NCBI RefSeq assembly: GCF_028550595.1
Contig: NZ_JAQQGN010000001.1
Coordinates: forward strand, 558,001 to 622,000
Source: Luteimonas sp. BLCC-B24
GTDB taxonomy: Bacteria > Pseudomonadota > Gammaproteobacteria > Xanthomonadales > Xanthomonadaceae
Direction of reading: 5' to 3'
Length of the DNA: 64,000 nt
In this document: one piece after another, positions 29,880 through 41,316 of the stretch
Numbering within the stretch: the stretch's first letter is position 1
How the letters are laid out: each line of letters opens with the position of its first letter
Translations under genes and position numbers: made by a program
The notes under the pieces: generated by a model
Told to the model about the DNA's origin: nothing
The model's input: the letters and a program-made list of their open reading frames with translations, nothing else
Databases searched by the model: none

Positions 29880-29910
29880 GGCGTCGGGTCTCGCCGCCCT
29901 GCTGACTCCA

Positions 29911-29937
29911 AAGGCCCGGCGATCGCCGGGCCTTTTT
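29911..29937 (+). terminator. Rho-independent terminator after the DUF2147 gene
   Basis: A perfect 10-bp stem AAGGCCCGGC/GCCGGGCCTT with loop GATC (29921-29924), running into a T tract that ends at 29937. A classic intrinsic terminator 31 bases after the stop codon. Confidence 0.92.
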
Positions 29938-30004
29938 CATGTCGGTTGAGGCGCACCGCGCGCGGCTCGGCCTCACGGCGCCGCCCGGGCGCGGCGCCGC
30001 CGCG

Positions 30005-30013
30005 TGCGATAAT
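30005..30013 (+). promoter_or_regulatory. Extended -10 promoter element before metG
   Basis: TGC-GATAAT, a TGn-extended -10 box (TG at 30005-30006, GATAAT at 30008-30013), ends 27 bases before the metG ATG. No good -35 box is needed or seen. Confidence 0.45.
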
Positions 30014-30040
30014 TCCCGACCGCTCGCCACTGCCATACCC

Positions 30041-32104
30041 ATGCCCCGCCAGCTGCTCGTCACCACCGCCCTGCCCTACGCCAACGGCCCGCTGCATCTC
30101 GGCCATCTGGTCGGCTACATCCAGGCCGACATCTGGGTGCGGGCGCGGCGCATGGACGGCGACACCGCGCACTTCGTCTGTGCCGACGACACCCACGGCA
30201 CGCCGATCATGCTGGCGGCCGAGAAGGCCGGGCGCACGCCGGAAGACTTCATTTCCGGCATCCAGGCCGGGCACGAGCGAGACTTCGCCGAGTTCGGCGT
30301 GGCGTTCGATCATTACGACTCGACCCACTCGGCCGGTAACCGCGCACTGGTCGAAACGATCTACGCGCGTCTCGACGCCGGCGGCCACATCGCGCGCCGC
30401 GACGTGGCCCAGCTCTACGATCCGGTGCGCGGCATGTTCCTGCCCGACCGCTACGTCAAGGGCACGTGCCCGAAATGCGGCACGCCGGAGCAGTACGGCG
30501 ACAACTGCGAGCACTGCGGCGCGACGTATTCGCCGAGCGACCTCATCGACCCGGTGTCGGTCGTCAGCGGCGCGACCCCGGAGCTGCGCGAATCCGAGCA
30601 TTTCTTCTTCGAGCTCGGCCATTTCGAGGGCTTTCTGCGCGAATGGCTGGCCGGCGACGTCGCGCTGCCGGGGGTCAAGGCCAAGCTGGCCGAGTGGCTC
30701 GACGGCGACGGCGGCCTGCGCGCCTGGGACATCTCGCGCGATGCGCCCTATTTCGGCTTCGAGATCCCGGGCCATCCCGGCAAGTTCTTCTACGTCTGGC
30801 TGGATGCGCCGATCGGATACCTCAGCAGCTTCAAGGCGCTGTGCGCGCGCGACGGGCTCGATTTCGACGCCTGGCTCGACGCCGATGCCGGAACTGAACT
30901 GCATCACTTCATCGGCAAGGACATCGTCAACTTCCACGGTCTGTTCTGGCCGGCGATGCTGCACGGCGCCGGCCTGCGTGTGCCCACGCGGCTGCACGTC
31001 AACGGCTATCTGACCGTCGACGGCGCCAAGATGTCGAAGTCGCGCGGGACGTTCGTCATGGCGCGCACCTATCTCGACCAAGGGCTCGATCCCGAAGCGC
31101 TGCGTTACTACTACGCCGCCAAGTCCTCGGGCGGCGTGGACGATCTGGACCTCAACCTCGGTGATTTCATCGCCCGGGTCAACGCCGATCTCGTCGGCAA
31201 GTTCGTCAACCTCGCCAGCCGCTGCGCCGGCTTCATCGGCAAGCGCTTCGACGGCCGTCTGGCCCCGGCGCTGCCCGAACCGGCCGTGTACGTGCGCTTC
31301 CTCGAGGCACTGGCGCCCATCCGCGAAGCCTATGCGCGCAACGAACCCGCCAGCGTGCTGCGCCAGGTGATGGCGCTGGCCGACGAGGCCAACCGCTACA
31401 TCGACGAACGCAAGCCCTGGGTCATCGCCAAGCAGGACGGCGCGGATGCCGAGCTGCAGGCGGTGTGCACGCAGGGGCTGAACCTGTTCCGCGTGCTGGC
31501 GACGGCGCTGCGCCCGGTACTGCCGCGCATCGCCGCCGACGTGGAGCGCTTCTTCGGTGCCGATGCCGCGCAGTGGAGCGCACTCGACGCGCCCTTGCTC
31601 GACCACGTCATCCAGCCCTATGCCCCCCTGTTCACCCGAATCGACCCCAAGCAGATCGACGCCATGACCGACGCCTCCAAGGACACCCTCGCCGCCGCTC
31701 CGGCCGCTGCAAAAACGCCCGCCGACGCACCGGCCGCGACGCCGGCGAACGCGCCGGGTGCAGGCGCGTCCGCCCACATTTCGATCGACGATTTCGCCAG
31801 GCTCGACCTGCGCATCGGCAAGGTCGTCGCCTGCGAATTCGTCGAGGGCTCGGACAAGCTGCTGCGTTTCGAGCTCGATGCCGGCGAACTCGGCACTCGC
31901 CAGATCTTCTCGGGTATCCGCGCCAGCTACGGCGAACCGGACGCGCTGGTCGGTCGCAACGTGGTGTTCATCGCCAACCTCGCCCCGCGCAAGATGCGCT
32001 TCGGTCTCAGCGAGGGCATGATCCTGTCCGCCGGGTTCGACGGCGGCACGCTCGCGCTTCTGGACGCCGACGCCGCCGCGCAGCCGGGCATGCCGGTCCG
32101 CTGA
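30041..32104 (+). CDS. metG: Methionyl-tRNA synthetase
   Basis: Charges tRNA-Met and initiator tRNA. 687 residues: HLGH (19-22, the class I HIGH motif), the zinc-binding knuckle CPKCG...CEHCG, the KMSKS loop ([14 protein letters not shown]), an anticodon-binding helical domain, an Ala/Pro-rich linker near 555-575, and a C-terminal tRNA-binding OB-fold domain ([20 protein letters not shown]). Full-length two-domain type as in E. coli. Start at [16 protein letters not shown]; the frame is open upstream into the preceding terminator but that cannot be coding. Confidence 0.97.
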   Translation: MPRQLLVTTALPYANGPLHLGHLVGYIQADIWVRARRMDGDTAHFVCADDTHGTPIMLAAEKAGRTPEDFISGIQAGHERDFAEFGVAFDHYDSTHSAGNRALVETIYARLDAGGHIARRDVAQLYDPVRGMFLPDRYVKGTCPKCGTPEQYGDNCEHCGATYSPSDLIDPVSVVSGATPELRESEHFFFELGHFEGFLREWLAGDVALPGVKAKLAEWLDGDGGLRAWDISRDAPYFGFEIPGHPGKFFYVWLDAPIGYLSSFKALCARDGLDFDAWLDADAGTELHHFIGKDIVNFHGLFWPAMLHGAGLRVPTRLHVNGYLTVDGAKMSKSRGTFVMARTYLDQGLDPEALRYYYAAKSSGGVDDLDLNLGDFIARVNADLVGKFVNLASRCAGFIGKRFDGRLAPALPEPAVYVRFLEALAPIREAYARNEPASVLRQVMALADEANRYIDERKPWVIAKQDGADAELQAVCTQGLNLFRVLATALRPVLPRIAADVERFFGADAAQWSALDAPLLDHVIQPYAPLFTRIDPKQIDAMTDASKDTLAAAPAAAKTPADAPAATPANAPGAGASAHISIDDFARLDLRIGKVVACEFVEGSDKLLRFELDAGELGTRQIFSGIRASYGEPDALVGRNVVFIANLAPRKMRFGLSEGMILSAGFDGGTLALLDADAAAQPGMPVR

Positions 32105-32168
32105 CGGCCGGCGGTCGTCCGGCCTCGCATCCGCGCGCCGCCGTCCGCGTCTCGACGCCGCTGCACCG

Positions 32169-32585
32169 ATGTCCAACGACCCGCCCCTGGTCGAACGTCT
32201 CGATCGCCTGTTGCCGCAGACCCAGTGCGGCCAGTGCGGTTTCGACGGCTGCCGCCCCTATGCCGAGGCGATGGCCGCCGGCACGGCCGAGGTCGATCGC
32301 TGCCCACCCGGCGGCGACGCGGGCGCGCGCGTGCTGGCCCAGGTGCTCGGTGTGCCGCCGCGCCCCTACGACCGGACGCGCGGCCGCTTCCACGAGGTCG
32401 GGCACGTCGCACTCGTCGTCGAAGCCGACTGCATCGGCTGCACCAAGTGCATCCAGGCCTGCCCGGTCGACGCGATCGTCGGCGGCTCCAAACTGATGCA
32501 CACGGTGATCGACGCACTGTGCACCGGCTGCGAACTGTGCGTGCCCGCGTGCCCGGTGGACTGCATCGAGATGATCGCGCCCTGA
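32169..32585 (+). CDS. RnfB-like soluble ferredoxin
   Basis: 138-residue iron-sulfur protein of the RnfB family. It has a Fe4S4 domain ([17 protein letters not shown]...CPPGG) and two [4Fe-4S] ferredoxin motifs, [16 protein letters not shown] and [16 protein letters not shown], so three clusters are expected. It lacks the N-terminal membrane helix of RnfB in the Rnf electron-transport complex, and no other rnf genes are visible. In Xanthomonadaceae this gene often follows metG alone; its partner and role are uncertain. It lies 64 bases downstream of metG on the same strand. Confidence 0.85.
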   Translation: MSNDPPLVERLDRLLPQTQCGQCGFDGCRPYAEAMAAGTAEVDRCPPGGDAGARVLAQVLGVPPRPYDRTRGRFHEVGHVALVVEADCIGCTKCIQACPVDAIVGGSKLMHTVIDALCTGCELCVPACPVDCIEMIAP

Positions 32586-32597
32586 GGGCGCGGCAGG

Positions 32598-33659
32598 TCA
32601 GCGCGCGCGCACCGCGCCGGGCACGGCAGTCCCCGCCGCGCAGGCCGAGCAGACCCGCTCGACCGCGTAGCCCTTGGCCGCGAGCTTCTCCACCACGCCG
32701 TCCTCGCCGAGCAGATGCAGGGCACCGACGACGACGAGAATCGTGCCCGGCTGCTGCAGCATCTGCTCGAGTTTCGGCAGCCAGGCGTCGTTGCGGCTGG
32801 TGTTGATGCGGGCGTAGAGCGCCGGCGAGCGCGCGCGCATGTCGCCGGCCATGCCGGTCCACAGGGCGTCGGCGTCGCCCGCGCGCCAGGTCGAATGCAG
32901 CGCCTCGATGGCCGCCGGGCCGGCATCCGCCTGGTCGAGCGCTTCGAGCAGCATCTGCACCTGGTCGGCACGCGCCATGCCGTCGAGGAATTCGATCTGC
33001 TGCGCGGCCGTTTCCAGCCCGGCGGTCGCCAGGCCGGCCTCGCGCGCGCGGCGTGCGAGATGCACGTCCAGCCCGTGCTGCGCCTGCAGTCCGTAACGGC
33101 CGAGTTCGGTCGTCGTGACCAGCAGCGAGGCGAACCAGGGTTCGAACAGTTGGAAGGCCTGGGTTCCGAGGCCGGTGGCCTGAAGCGTGGCCTGGTTCAC
33201 TTGGCCCCATGTCGCGAGCCGCGCGGCCGCATCGGCCGGGAGGTCGTCATCAAGGCGGCTGCCGTCGGTGCGCAGGCCGGCCTGCATCATCTGCATCGCG
33301 AGCGTCGGCGAACTCAGCTCTTCGGGCGCGAGTTCGAACACCACCTCGTCGGCCGCCGCGAACGCCTGTTCGACCTCGTCGGCCAGCGGATAGTCGTCCG
33401 CCGTGAGGAAGTGGAACGAGCCGAGCAGATAGAGATCACCGGCCTCGCCCACCACGCGCCACAGCAGCGGCACCGGCGGCGACCGCGGCACCTCGTCGAT
33501 GCGCGGCACGTCGCCGGGCTGTCCGGCCATCGGGGCGGCCACCGGGACGTCGGTGATCTGCGGGATGACCGGGCGCTCGGCCTGCACCGCGCCGCCGACC
33601 AGCAGCGACAGGACGACGGCGAGCCCGGGAAGCAGGCGTGAAAAACGGCGACGCGACAT
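32598..33659 (-). CDS. TraB/GumN family protein
   Basis: 353-residue exported protein. Signal peptide MSRRRFSRLLPGLAVVLSLLVGG, then the TraB/GumN core with the GSFHFL motif (YLLGSFHFLTADDYPL), conserved acidic residues (VVFELAPEE), and the C-terminal VVVGALHLLGEDGVVEKLAAKGY. The family is related to Tiki metalloproteases; in Xanthomonas a member is gumN in the xanthan cluster. Catalytic action in bacteria is little known. It ends with a CSAC motif. It is separated from the DUF1684 gene by 20 bases and read in the same direction after mutL. Confidence 0.88.
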   Translation of the reverse strand: MSRRRFSRLLPGLAVVLSLLVGGAVQAERPVIPQITDVPVAAPMAGQPGDVPRIDEVPRSPPVPLLWRVVGEAGDLYLLGSFHFLTADDYPLADEVEQAFAAADEVVFELAPEELSSPTLAMQMMQAGLRTDGSRLDDDLPADAAARLATWGQVNQATLQATGLGTQAFQLFEPWFASLLVTTTELGRYGLQAQHGLDVHLARRAREAGLATAGLETAAQQIEFLDGMARADQVQMLLEALDQADAGPAAIEALHSTWRAGDADALWTGMAGDMRARSPALYARINTSRNDAWLPKLEQMLQQPGTILVVVGALHLLGEDGVVEKLAAKGYAVERVCSACAAGTAVPGAVRAR

Positions 33660-33679
33660 GGACACTCCGGTGACGACGC

Positions 33680-34630
33680 TCAGGGCGCCGGACGATAGGC
33701 CTTCTCGCCGGCTTCGATCGCGAGATCGAGACGGTTTCCGTCCGGCGGCAACGGACAGGTGGCGAAGGCGGTGAAGGCGCAGGGCGGATTGTAGGCACGG
33801 TTGAAATCGAGCACGACGCGGCCATTCGCGTCCGGCGCCGCGGTGTCGAGATAGCGCCCGGCGCTGTAGCTGCCGCGTCCGCTGGTGCGATCGGCGAGGA
33901 TCAGGAACAGGCCGCCGTCGGCGCCTTCGAGCGCCTGCAGGGTGTACGTCGCCCCATCGCGCTCGAAGCGCACCGTCCCCGGCGAGACGGTCGGCTCGAT
34001 CAGACCGAGGATGTTGGCAATTTCGATCCGTGTGCCGGGCGCGGCCGGGGTGAACCGCGCCTCGATCCGCCAGGCGCGGTCGATCGGCCAGTACTCGAGA
34101 CCCGCGAAACGCCGCCGCGCCTCGGCGTCGGCATGGCGCACGCGTACGAAGGCGATGCCGCCACGCTCGATGATCGACAGCGCGCCGCGGCCCTCGTCGA
34201 ACGCCAGCCAGTCGGGTGCGCCGTCGCGATCGCTGCGCAGCGTGACGCGGCCGCTGACCGGCGCGCCGTCCAGCGTCGCGGCCTCGCCGCGCTCGGGCAT
34301 GAACGCATAGGCGCCGTCGCCGCTCTGCAGCAGTCCGAGGCGCGCCGGGCCGTGGCTCAGGCGGATGCCGCTGCCGGGCGCGCTGCCGATGAAATGCGAG
34401 CGCAGTTCGATCCGGTGCAACCCGGTCAGGCCGGTCCAGCCGTCGGGCGCGGTTAGCGCTTCCTCGCGCGCCATCCGCGCGACCTGGGTCCGTGACGCGA
34501 ATTCGGCATCCAGCCGCGTCTGCTCGGCGCGCGCGGTCGTGTCGTCGCCCGGGCCGGGCGTCGCGTCGCAACCGGCGAGCAGCAGCGCGACGACCATGCT
34601 GCAGACAATCCCGCGTATCGAGACCGGCAT
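33680..34630 (-). CDS. DUF1684 lipoprotein
   Basis: 316 residues with a lipobox (VVALLLAGCDA), hence a probable membrane-anchored lipoprotein. The mature part matches DUF1684: DAEFASRTQVARMAREEALTAPDGWTGLTGLHRIE, and the terminal DFNRAYNPPCAFTAFATCPLPPDGNRL with its conserved NPPCAF and CPLPP. The family function is unknown. Start is a Met at 34630, one base after the mutL stop, so it is probably coupled to mutL. It and the GumN gene look like an envelope tail added to the mutL operon. Confidence 0.88.
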   Translation of the reverse strand: MPVSIRGIVCSMVVALLLAGCDATPGPGDDTTARAEQTRLDAEFASRTQVARMAREEALTAPDGWTGLTGLHRIELRSHFIGSAPGSGIRLSHGPARLGLLQSGDGAYAFMPERGEAATLDGAPVSGRVTLRSDRDGAPDWLAFDEGRGALSIIERGGIAFVRVRHADAEARRRFAGLEYWPIDRAWRIEARFTPAAPGTRIEIANILGLIEPTVSPGTVRFERDGATYTLQALEGADGGLFLILADRTSGRGSYSAGRYLDTAAPDANGRVVLDFNRAYNPPCAFTAFATCPLPPDGNRLDLAIEAGEKAYRPAP

Positions 34631-34631
34631 G

Positions 34632-36482
<1,851 letters not shown>

Positions 36483-36585
36483 AGGCGGCGTGGCGCGGTG
36501 GGCGCATCGGCAGAACGGCCCACGATGATACCGGCCATGCGACGCGCGGGTTCGATACCTCGACGCGGGACGCGCCGACGCGCGC

Positions 36586-38076
36586 TCAGGGACTGCCGCC
36601 CGCCTGCTGCGCCGCGGCCGCGGCGCGTGCGGCGTACAAGGTGCCCGGCGGCGGCTGGTTGGTGAAGAAGGCATTGATGCCGTCGAGCACCGCGGTGGCG
36701 ATGCGGCGCTGATGGGCGGGGTCGCGCAGGCGCTGCTCTTCTTCGGGGTTGGAGATGAAGCCGGTCTCGACCAGCATCGCCGGCATGTCGGCGTTGCGCA
36801 GCACGGCGAAGTTCGCGTACTCCACGTTCGGCTTGTGGGTCTTGCCCAGCGCGCGCAGACCGGTCAGCACGTGCTCGGCGGCGTCCTGCGAGGCTTTCAT
36901 GTGGCCGCTCTGGGCGAGATCCAGCAGCACCGAGGACAGGGTGTCGCGTTCGAGGCGCACACCGCCGACGAGGTCGGCATTGTTCTCGCGGTCCGCCAGC
37001 CAGCGGGCCTGTTGCGACGAGGCGCCGCGCGTGGAGAGGGTGTACACCGACGATCCGTAGGCCGCGCGGTTGAGCGCGGCGTCGGCGTGGATCGAGACGA
37101 ACATGTCCGCCCGCGCCTGGCGCGCCCGGCGCGCACGTTGCGGCAGTTCGACGTAGGCGTCGTTGTCCCGGATCAGATGCGCGCGCATGCCGGGCGTCGC
37201 GTTGATCTGGCGCGCCAGCTCGCGCGAGATCGCGAGCACGATGTGCTTTTCGTAGGTGCCCGCCGGCCCGATCGCGCCGGGGTCCTGCCCGCCGTGACCG
37301 GGATCGATCGCGATGACCAGCGGACGCATCGCCGAGGTCATGACCGGCGGCGCGGGCGCGCGCGTGGACGGCGCCGGCGTGGCTGCCGGCTCGGGACGCG
37401 TGGCCACCGGCGCGGCTGCAACCGCCGGCGTCTGCACCGGCGGAGCGCCCGGCGCGGGCGGATTGGCGGATGCCGAAGCGGGTTCGGTGGTGACCGACGG
37501 CGCAGCGGCCGTCGCGGTCTGCTGACGCATGGACTCGATCAGCCGGGTCGTGGCGTCGTTGGATGCCGGCGCGGGATCGACCGGGGCCGCGGGCGTCGGC
37601 GTGCTGCCTGCCGCGGGCGCCGCGACCGCCGGCGCGGCCTGCGCCGCGATCCGGGCGATCGGATCACCCTCGCCGTCCCCGGGCCACTGCAGAACCAGAC
37701 GCACGCCATCGGGCCCGTCCTCGATCCGCGGCGGCGTCGCCACCGTGGCATTGGACAGGTCGAAGACGATCCGCGTCGTGCCGGCAACCGGCTGACCGCT
37801 GCGCACCGCCTTGACGATGCCCTGTCCCGGCGGCAGCGTGAGTCCGCTGCGCAGGCGTGTTCCGGGCAGATCGACGACCAGCCGGTCGGGATTGCCCAGC
37901 GGAATCACCTTGTACTCGGCGCGGGCGTCGAGCCTGAGCTCGGCCGACGTGCCTGTCGGCCCGCTGCGCACGTCGACGCCGCGCAACTCCGCGCCATAGG
38001 CCAAGTTCCAGCACAGCGCAACGAGCAGCGCGATCGCCAGCAAGGCCTGAGACGGATTGATCCCCCGGATGCGCAT
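36586..38076 (-). CDS. amiC: N-acetylmuramoyl-L-alanine amidase (AmiC/AmiB type)
   Basis: Periplasmic zinc amidase that splits peptidoglycan for daughter-cell separation. 496 residues: signal segment ([19 protein letters not shown]), AMIN septal-targeting domain (about 30-135), an Ala/Pro-rich linker (about 140-250), then an Amidase_3 domain from about 255. The zinc site is visible in [13 protein letters not shown], the Glu in [11 protein letters not shown], and SIHADAAL; the [10 protein letters not shown] and [14 protein letters not shown] stretches fit. Located between tsaE and mutL, the same order as amiB in E. coli. The symbol amiC versus amiB is conventional only. Confidence 0.94.
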   Translation of the reverse strand: MRIRGINPSQALLAIALLVALCWNLAYGAELRGVDVRSGPTGTSAELRLDARAEYKVIPLGNPDRLVVDLPGTRLRSGLTLPPGQGIVKAVRSGQPVAGTTRIVFDLSNATVATPPRIEDGPDGVRLVLQWPGDGEGDPIARIAAQAAPAVAAPAAGSTPTPAAPVDPAPASNDATTRLIESMRQQTATAAAPSVTTEPASASANPPAPGAPPVQTPAVAAAPVATRPEPAATPAPSTRAPAPPVMTSAMRPLVIAIDPGHGGQDPGAIGPAGTYEKHIVLAISRELARQINATPGMRAHLIRDNDAYVELPQRARRARQARADMFVSIHADAALNRAAYGSSVYTLSTRGASSQQARWLADRENNADLVGGVRLERDTLSSVLLDLAQSGHMKASQDAAEHVLTGLRALGKTHKPNVEYANFAVLRNADMPAMLVETGFISNPEEEQRLRDPAHQRRIATAVLDGINAFFTNQPPPGTLYAARAAAAAQQAGGSP

Positions 38077-38164
38077 GCGGCCTAGTCAATCATCGCCGCC
38101 AGGACAATGCAATACGTTTTTCCTTTCAAATCCGGAGCCTGCACAGCCTTCCTGTGGTTTCGGT

Positions 38165-38650
38165 TCAGGAAAGGGGCCCAAGCTCCGGTCGCGCCCTCAG
38201 ACGTGTCGACCAGTCGCGTCCGCCCGGGCCGACCGGTTCGAGGACAACCCGCCGCCCTGCCCCCGCGTGCTCCAGCATGATCCGCAGGTCCGGCGCAGGC
38301 AGCGCCTGCGCCCCACGCTCCGGCCATTCGATCAGCCACAACGTCGCCGCGACGTCGTCGAGTCCCAGGAATTCGAGTTCACCCGCGTCGCCGATGCGAT
38401 AGAGATCGAGGTGCAGTGCCTCGCCGCCCGCGACGGGATAGCGTTCGACCAGCGTGTACGTGGGGCTGCGGATCGTGCCGGTGACGCCGAGTGCACGCAA
38501 CCAGCCGCGTGCCAGCGTCGACTTGCCTGCGCCCAGGTCACCGACCAGATGGACGACCGACGGTATCGGCGCGGTGGCGGCCAGCGCCTGCGCGAACGTC
38601 ACCGTGGCGGCCTCGTCAGGGAGACTCCAGGCGTCGTGTTCCTCGCTCAT
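38165..38650 (-). CDS. tsaE: tRNA threonylcarbamoyladenosine biosynthesis protein TsaE
   Basis: ATPase needed with TsaB and TsaD for the t6A37 modification of ANN-decoding tRNAs. 161 residues with the P-loop GDLGAGKST (37-45), the SPTYTLVERYP segment, and HLDLYRIGDAGELEFLGLDD, all typical of the YjeE family. Its start overlaps the stop of the nnr gene by four bases (ATGA). Order nnr-tsaE-amiC-mutL is the conserved gammaproteobacterial cluster. Confidence 0.95.
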   Translation of the reverse strand: MSEEHDAWSLPDEAATVTFAQALAATAPIPSVVHLVGDLGAGKSTLARGWLRALGVTGTIRSPTYTLVERYPVAGGEALHLDLYRIGDAGELEFLGLDDVAATLWLIEWPERGAQALPAPDLRIMLEHAGAGRRVVLEPVGPGGRDWSTRLRARPELGPLS

Positions 38651-40164
38651 CGGCGTGGCTCCGGATTGGCGAGCGCATGAAGCGCCGTGAACAGATCGGT
38701 CGGGCGCAGGCCGCGCTCGCCACGTTCGCGTGCAGCGGCATCCCCCGCGGCCCCGTGCAGCAGCGCGCCACAGACGGCCGCGTCTTCGGGCGCGAGCCCT
38801 TGGGCGCGCAGCGCGGCGATCACGCCGGTCAGCAGATCACCCATGCCGCCGGTCGCCATGCCGGGATTGCCGGCGGCGATCAGCCACGGCGTGACACCGG
38901 GCGCGGCAACCAGGGTGCCGGCGCCCTTGAGCACGACGACGGCCGACCAGCGCGCCGCCAGGGCGCGTACCGCGGCCGGACGGTCGCGCTGCACGTCGGA
39001 CGTCGTGCAGGCCAGCAGACGCGCGGCTTCGCCCGGATGCGGCGTGAGTATCGTGCCGACCGGCAACGCACGCGGTGCGCCGGCGAGCAGGTTCAGCGCG
39101 TCGGCATCGAGCACCAGCGCAGGTGCCGCGTCGAGCACGTCGGCATACAGTCCGTGCGCCCAGGCGCCGCGCCCCAGTCCCGGACCGAGGGCGACCACGT
39201 CCGCGGCCTCGAGCAGGCCGGCCAGTGCGGCGTCGGTCCCCACCGCGCTCGCCATGACTTCGGGACAGCGGGCCAGCAGCGGCGCGATGTGCGCCTCGCG
39301 GGTGGCGACGTTGACGAGGCCCGCGCCGGTGCGCAGCGCGGCTTCGGCCGTGAGGAGCACGGCGCCGCCGAAGCCGTGGTCGCCGCCGACGCAGAGCACG
39401 CGGCCCGACGCGCCCTTGTGGCTGTTGCGCGCGCGCGGTTGCAGCCAGTGCGCGAGATCGCCGACCGAGACGCGACGCGCGGCCGGCGTCGCCGCGGCGC
39501 ATGCGGCGGGCCCGACACCCAGCGCGTCCAGCGACAGCTCGCCCGCGTGATCGCCCCCGTCGCCCGTCTGCAGCCCGACATGGGCGGCGAGGAACTGGAG
39601 CGTGCGGGTGGCGTGCACGGCGGGCCCGGGCGCGCTGCCGCGGCTGGCATCGAAACCGCTGGGCACATCGAGTGCGAACACCGGCGCGCCCGATGCATTG
39701 ATTGCGCGTATCAATTCGGCCGCCTCGCCCTCGGCCGCCCGCGACAACCCGATGCCGTAGAGCGCATCGACGACCAGGTCGGCCGGCGGCAGATCGGCTT
39801 CGAAGTCCGATACCTCACCGCCCGCGGCGAGGAACGCCGCGCAGGCCGCCTGCGCCGGCGGCGTGCGCGGCGCGTCCGTGGCCAGGCGCACGACCTGCAC
39901 CTCGCGCCCTGATTCCAGCGCGTGACGCGCGAGCACGAAGCCGTCGCCGCCGTTGTTTCCCGGCCCGCAGACCACGAGCAGACGTCGCGCCTGCGGCCAG
40001 TGCGCGAGCACCGAGCGCCACCCTGCCTGCCCGGCGCGCGCCATCAGCGCGCCCGGATCGTCGACGTCGGCCAGGGCCGCCGTCTCGATCGCGCGCAGCG
40101 CCTCGGCGTCGTACAGCAGGGTGCCGGGAGCGGCGGCAGCGGTAGTGGCACAGGGAGCACTCAT
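38647..40164 (-). CDS. nnr: Bifunctional NAD(P)H-hydrate epimerase/dehydratase
   Basis: Repairs damaged NAD(P)H hydrates. 505 residues in two domains: the N-terminal epimerase (YjeF_N, about 1-215) with VCGPGNNGGDGFVLARHA and VDALYGIGLSR, and the C-terminal ADP-dependent dehydratase (ribokinase-like, about 225-495) with KGASGRVLCVGGDHGFGGA, ILTPHPGEAARLL, and the catalytic NPGMATGGMGDLLTGV. I start it at MSAPCATTAA (40164), seven bases after a TAGAAT box. It faces queG across only 26 bases. Confidence 0.95.
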   Translation of the reverse strand: MSAPCATTAAAAPGTLLYDAEALRAIETAALADVDDPGALMARAGQAGWRSVLAHWPQARRLLVVCGPGNNGGDGFVLARHALESGREVQVVRLATDAPRTPPAQAACAAFLAAGGEVSDFEADLPPADLVVDALYGIGLSRAAEGEAAELIRAINASGAPVFALDVPSGFDASRGSAPGPAVHATRTLQFLAAHVGLQTGDGGDHAGELSLDALGVGPAACAAATPAARRVSVGDLAHWLQPRARNSHKGASGRVLCVGGDHGFGGAVLLTAEAALRTGAGLVNVATREAHIAPLLARCPEVMASAVGTDAALAGLLEAADVVALGPGLGRGAWAHGLYADVLDAAPALVLDADALNLLAGAPRALPVGTILTPHPGEAARLLACTTSDVQRDRPAAVRALAARWSAVVVLKGAGTLVAAPGVTPWLIAAGNPGMATGGMGDLLTGVIAALRAQGLAPEDAAVCGALLHGAAGDAAARERGERGLRPTDLFTALHALANPEPRR

Positions 40165-40171
40165 CGCGCGG

Positions 40172-40181
40172 ATTCTATACT
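40172..40181. promoter_or_regulatory. Overlapping divergent -10 boxes for nnr and queG
   Basis: The 26-base gap holds TAGAAT on the minus strand (40177-40172) and TATACT on the plus strand (40176-40181), sharing two base pairs. The first ends 7 bases before the nnr ATG and the second 9 bases before the queG GTG. Start sites would fall at or next to the start codons. No strong -35 boxes are seen. Confidence 0.5.
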
Positions 40182-40190
40182 TGGCGCATC

Positions 40191-41282
40191 GTGAGCCAGC
40201 CCGCCTCCGCCATCGACGCCGTCGCATGCGCGCCCTCGCCGCTGCGCATGGCCGAGCGCGTGCGTGCGATCGCCGCCGAGATGGGCTTCCAGCGCTGCGG
40301 TATCACCGGCATCGAACTCGGCGAGGACGAAGCCCACCTGCGCGACTGGCTGGCCCGCGGCCTCTACGGCACGATGGACTGGATGGCGCGCCACGGCGAC
40401 CTGCGCGCGCGCCCTGCCGCGCTGCTGCCGGGCACGGTGCGGGTGATCTCGGTCGGTCTGGATTACGGCCGCAACGACGACGACAGTGCCTGGACCACGC
40501 TCGCCGACGGCACCCGCGCCTACGTCGCGCGCTATGCGCTGGGCCGCGACTATCACAAGCTGATGCGCAACCGGCTGCAGAAATTCGCCGACCGCATCGC
40601 CGCGGAATTCGGCACGTTCGGCCACCGCGTGTTCGTCGACTCGGCGCCGGTGCTCGAGCGTGCGCTGGCCCGCAACGCAGGCCTGGGCTGGATCGGCAAG
40701 CACACCTGCCTGATCGACAAGGACGGCGGCTCCTGGTTCTTCCTCGGCGAGATCTACGTGGACATTCCGCTGCCGGTGGATGCCCCCGCCACCGCGCACT
40801 GCGGGACGTGCACGCGCTGCATCGAGGTCTGTCCGACGCAGGCGATCATCGCGCCGCACCGGCTGGATGCACGTCGCTGCATCGCTTATCTGACCATCGA
40901 GCACGACGGCGCGATCGATCCCGCGCTGCGGCCGCTGATCGGCAACCGCATCTTCGGTTGTGACGACTGTCAGCTGGTCTGCCCCTGGAACAAGTTCGCC
41001 AGGCGCACCGACGAGCCGGACTTCCGCGCGCGCAACAATCTGGACACCGCCAGCCTGGCCGAGCTGTTCGCCTGGAACGAAGACGACTTCCTGCAGCGCA
41101 CCGAAGGCTCGCCGATCCGCCGCAGCGGCCACCGGCGCTGGCTGCGCAACATCGCGGTCGCCCTCGGCAATGCGCCGACGACGCCCGGTACGATCGCGGC
41201 GCTGCACAGCCGCCGGCATTCGGGCGATGCCCTGGTCGACGAGCACATCGAATGGGCGCTGGCGCAGCACGGCATGGCGTGA
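40191..41282 (+). CDS. queG: Epoxyqueuosine reductase QueG
   Basis: Last step of queuosine synthesis in tRNA: cobalamin-dependent reduction of epoxyqueuosine. 363 residues with the N-terminal DUF1730-type region (MAERVRAIAAEMGFQRCGI...LPGTVRVISVGLDYG) and two [4Fe-4S] clusters in CGTCTRCIEVCPTQAI and CDDCQLVCPWNKF. The C-terminal HEAT-like part (RRWLRNIAVALGNAP) is complete. Start is GTG at 40191. Divergent from nnr; in E. coli yjeS (queG) faces yjeF the same way. Confidence 0.96.
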   Translation: MSQPASAIDAVACAPSPLRMAERVRAIAAEMGFQRCGITGIELGEDEAHLRDWLARGLYGTMDWMARHGDLRARPAALLPGTVRVISVGLDYGRNDDDSAWTTLADGTRAYVARYALGRDYHKLMRNRLQKFADRIAAEFGTFGHRVFVDSAPVLERALARNAGLGWIGKHTCLIDKDGGSWFFLGEIYVDIPLPVDAPATAHCGTCTRCIEVCPTQAIIAPHRLDARRCIAYLTIEHDGAIDPALRPLIGNRIFGCDDCQLVCPWNKFARRTDEPDFRARNNLDTASLAELFAWNEDDFLQRTEGSPIRRSGHRRWLRNIAVALGNAPTTPGTIAALHSRRHSGDALVDEHIEWALAQHGMA

Positions 41283-41316
41283 GCCGGCGCACGGCGGCGC
41301 GAACGCCCCCCGCGCC

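Noticed and set aside
29939..30040. N-terminal extension of metG by 34 codons
   Set aside because: It would begin directly at the terminator of the preceding gene and include the extended -10 box; conserved MetG sequence starts at 30041.
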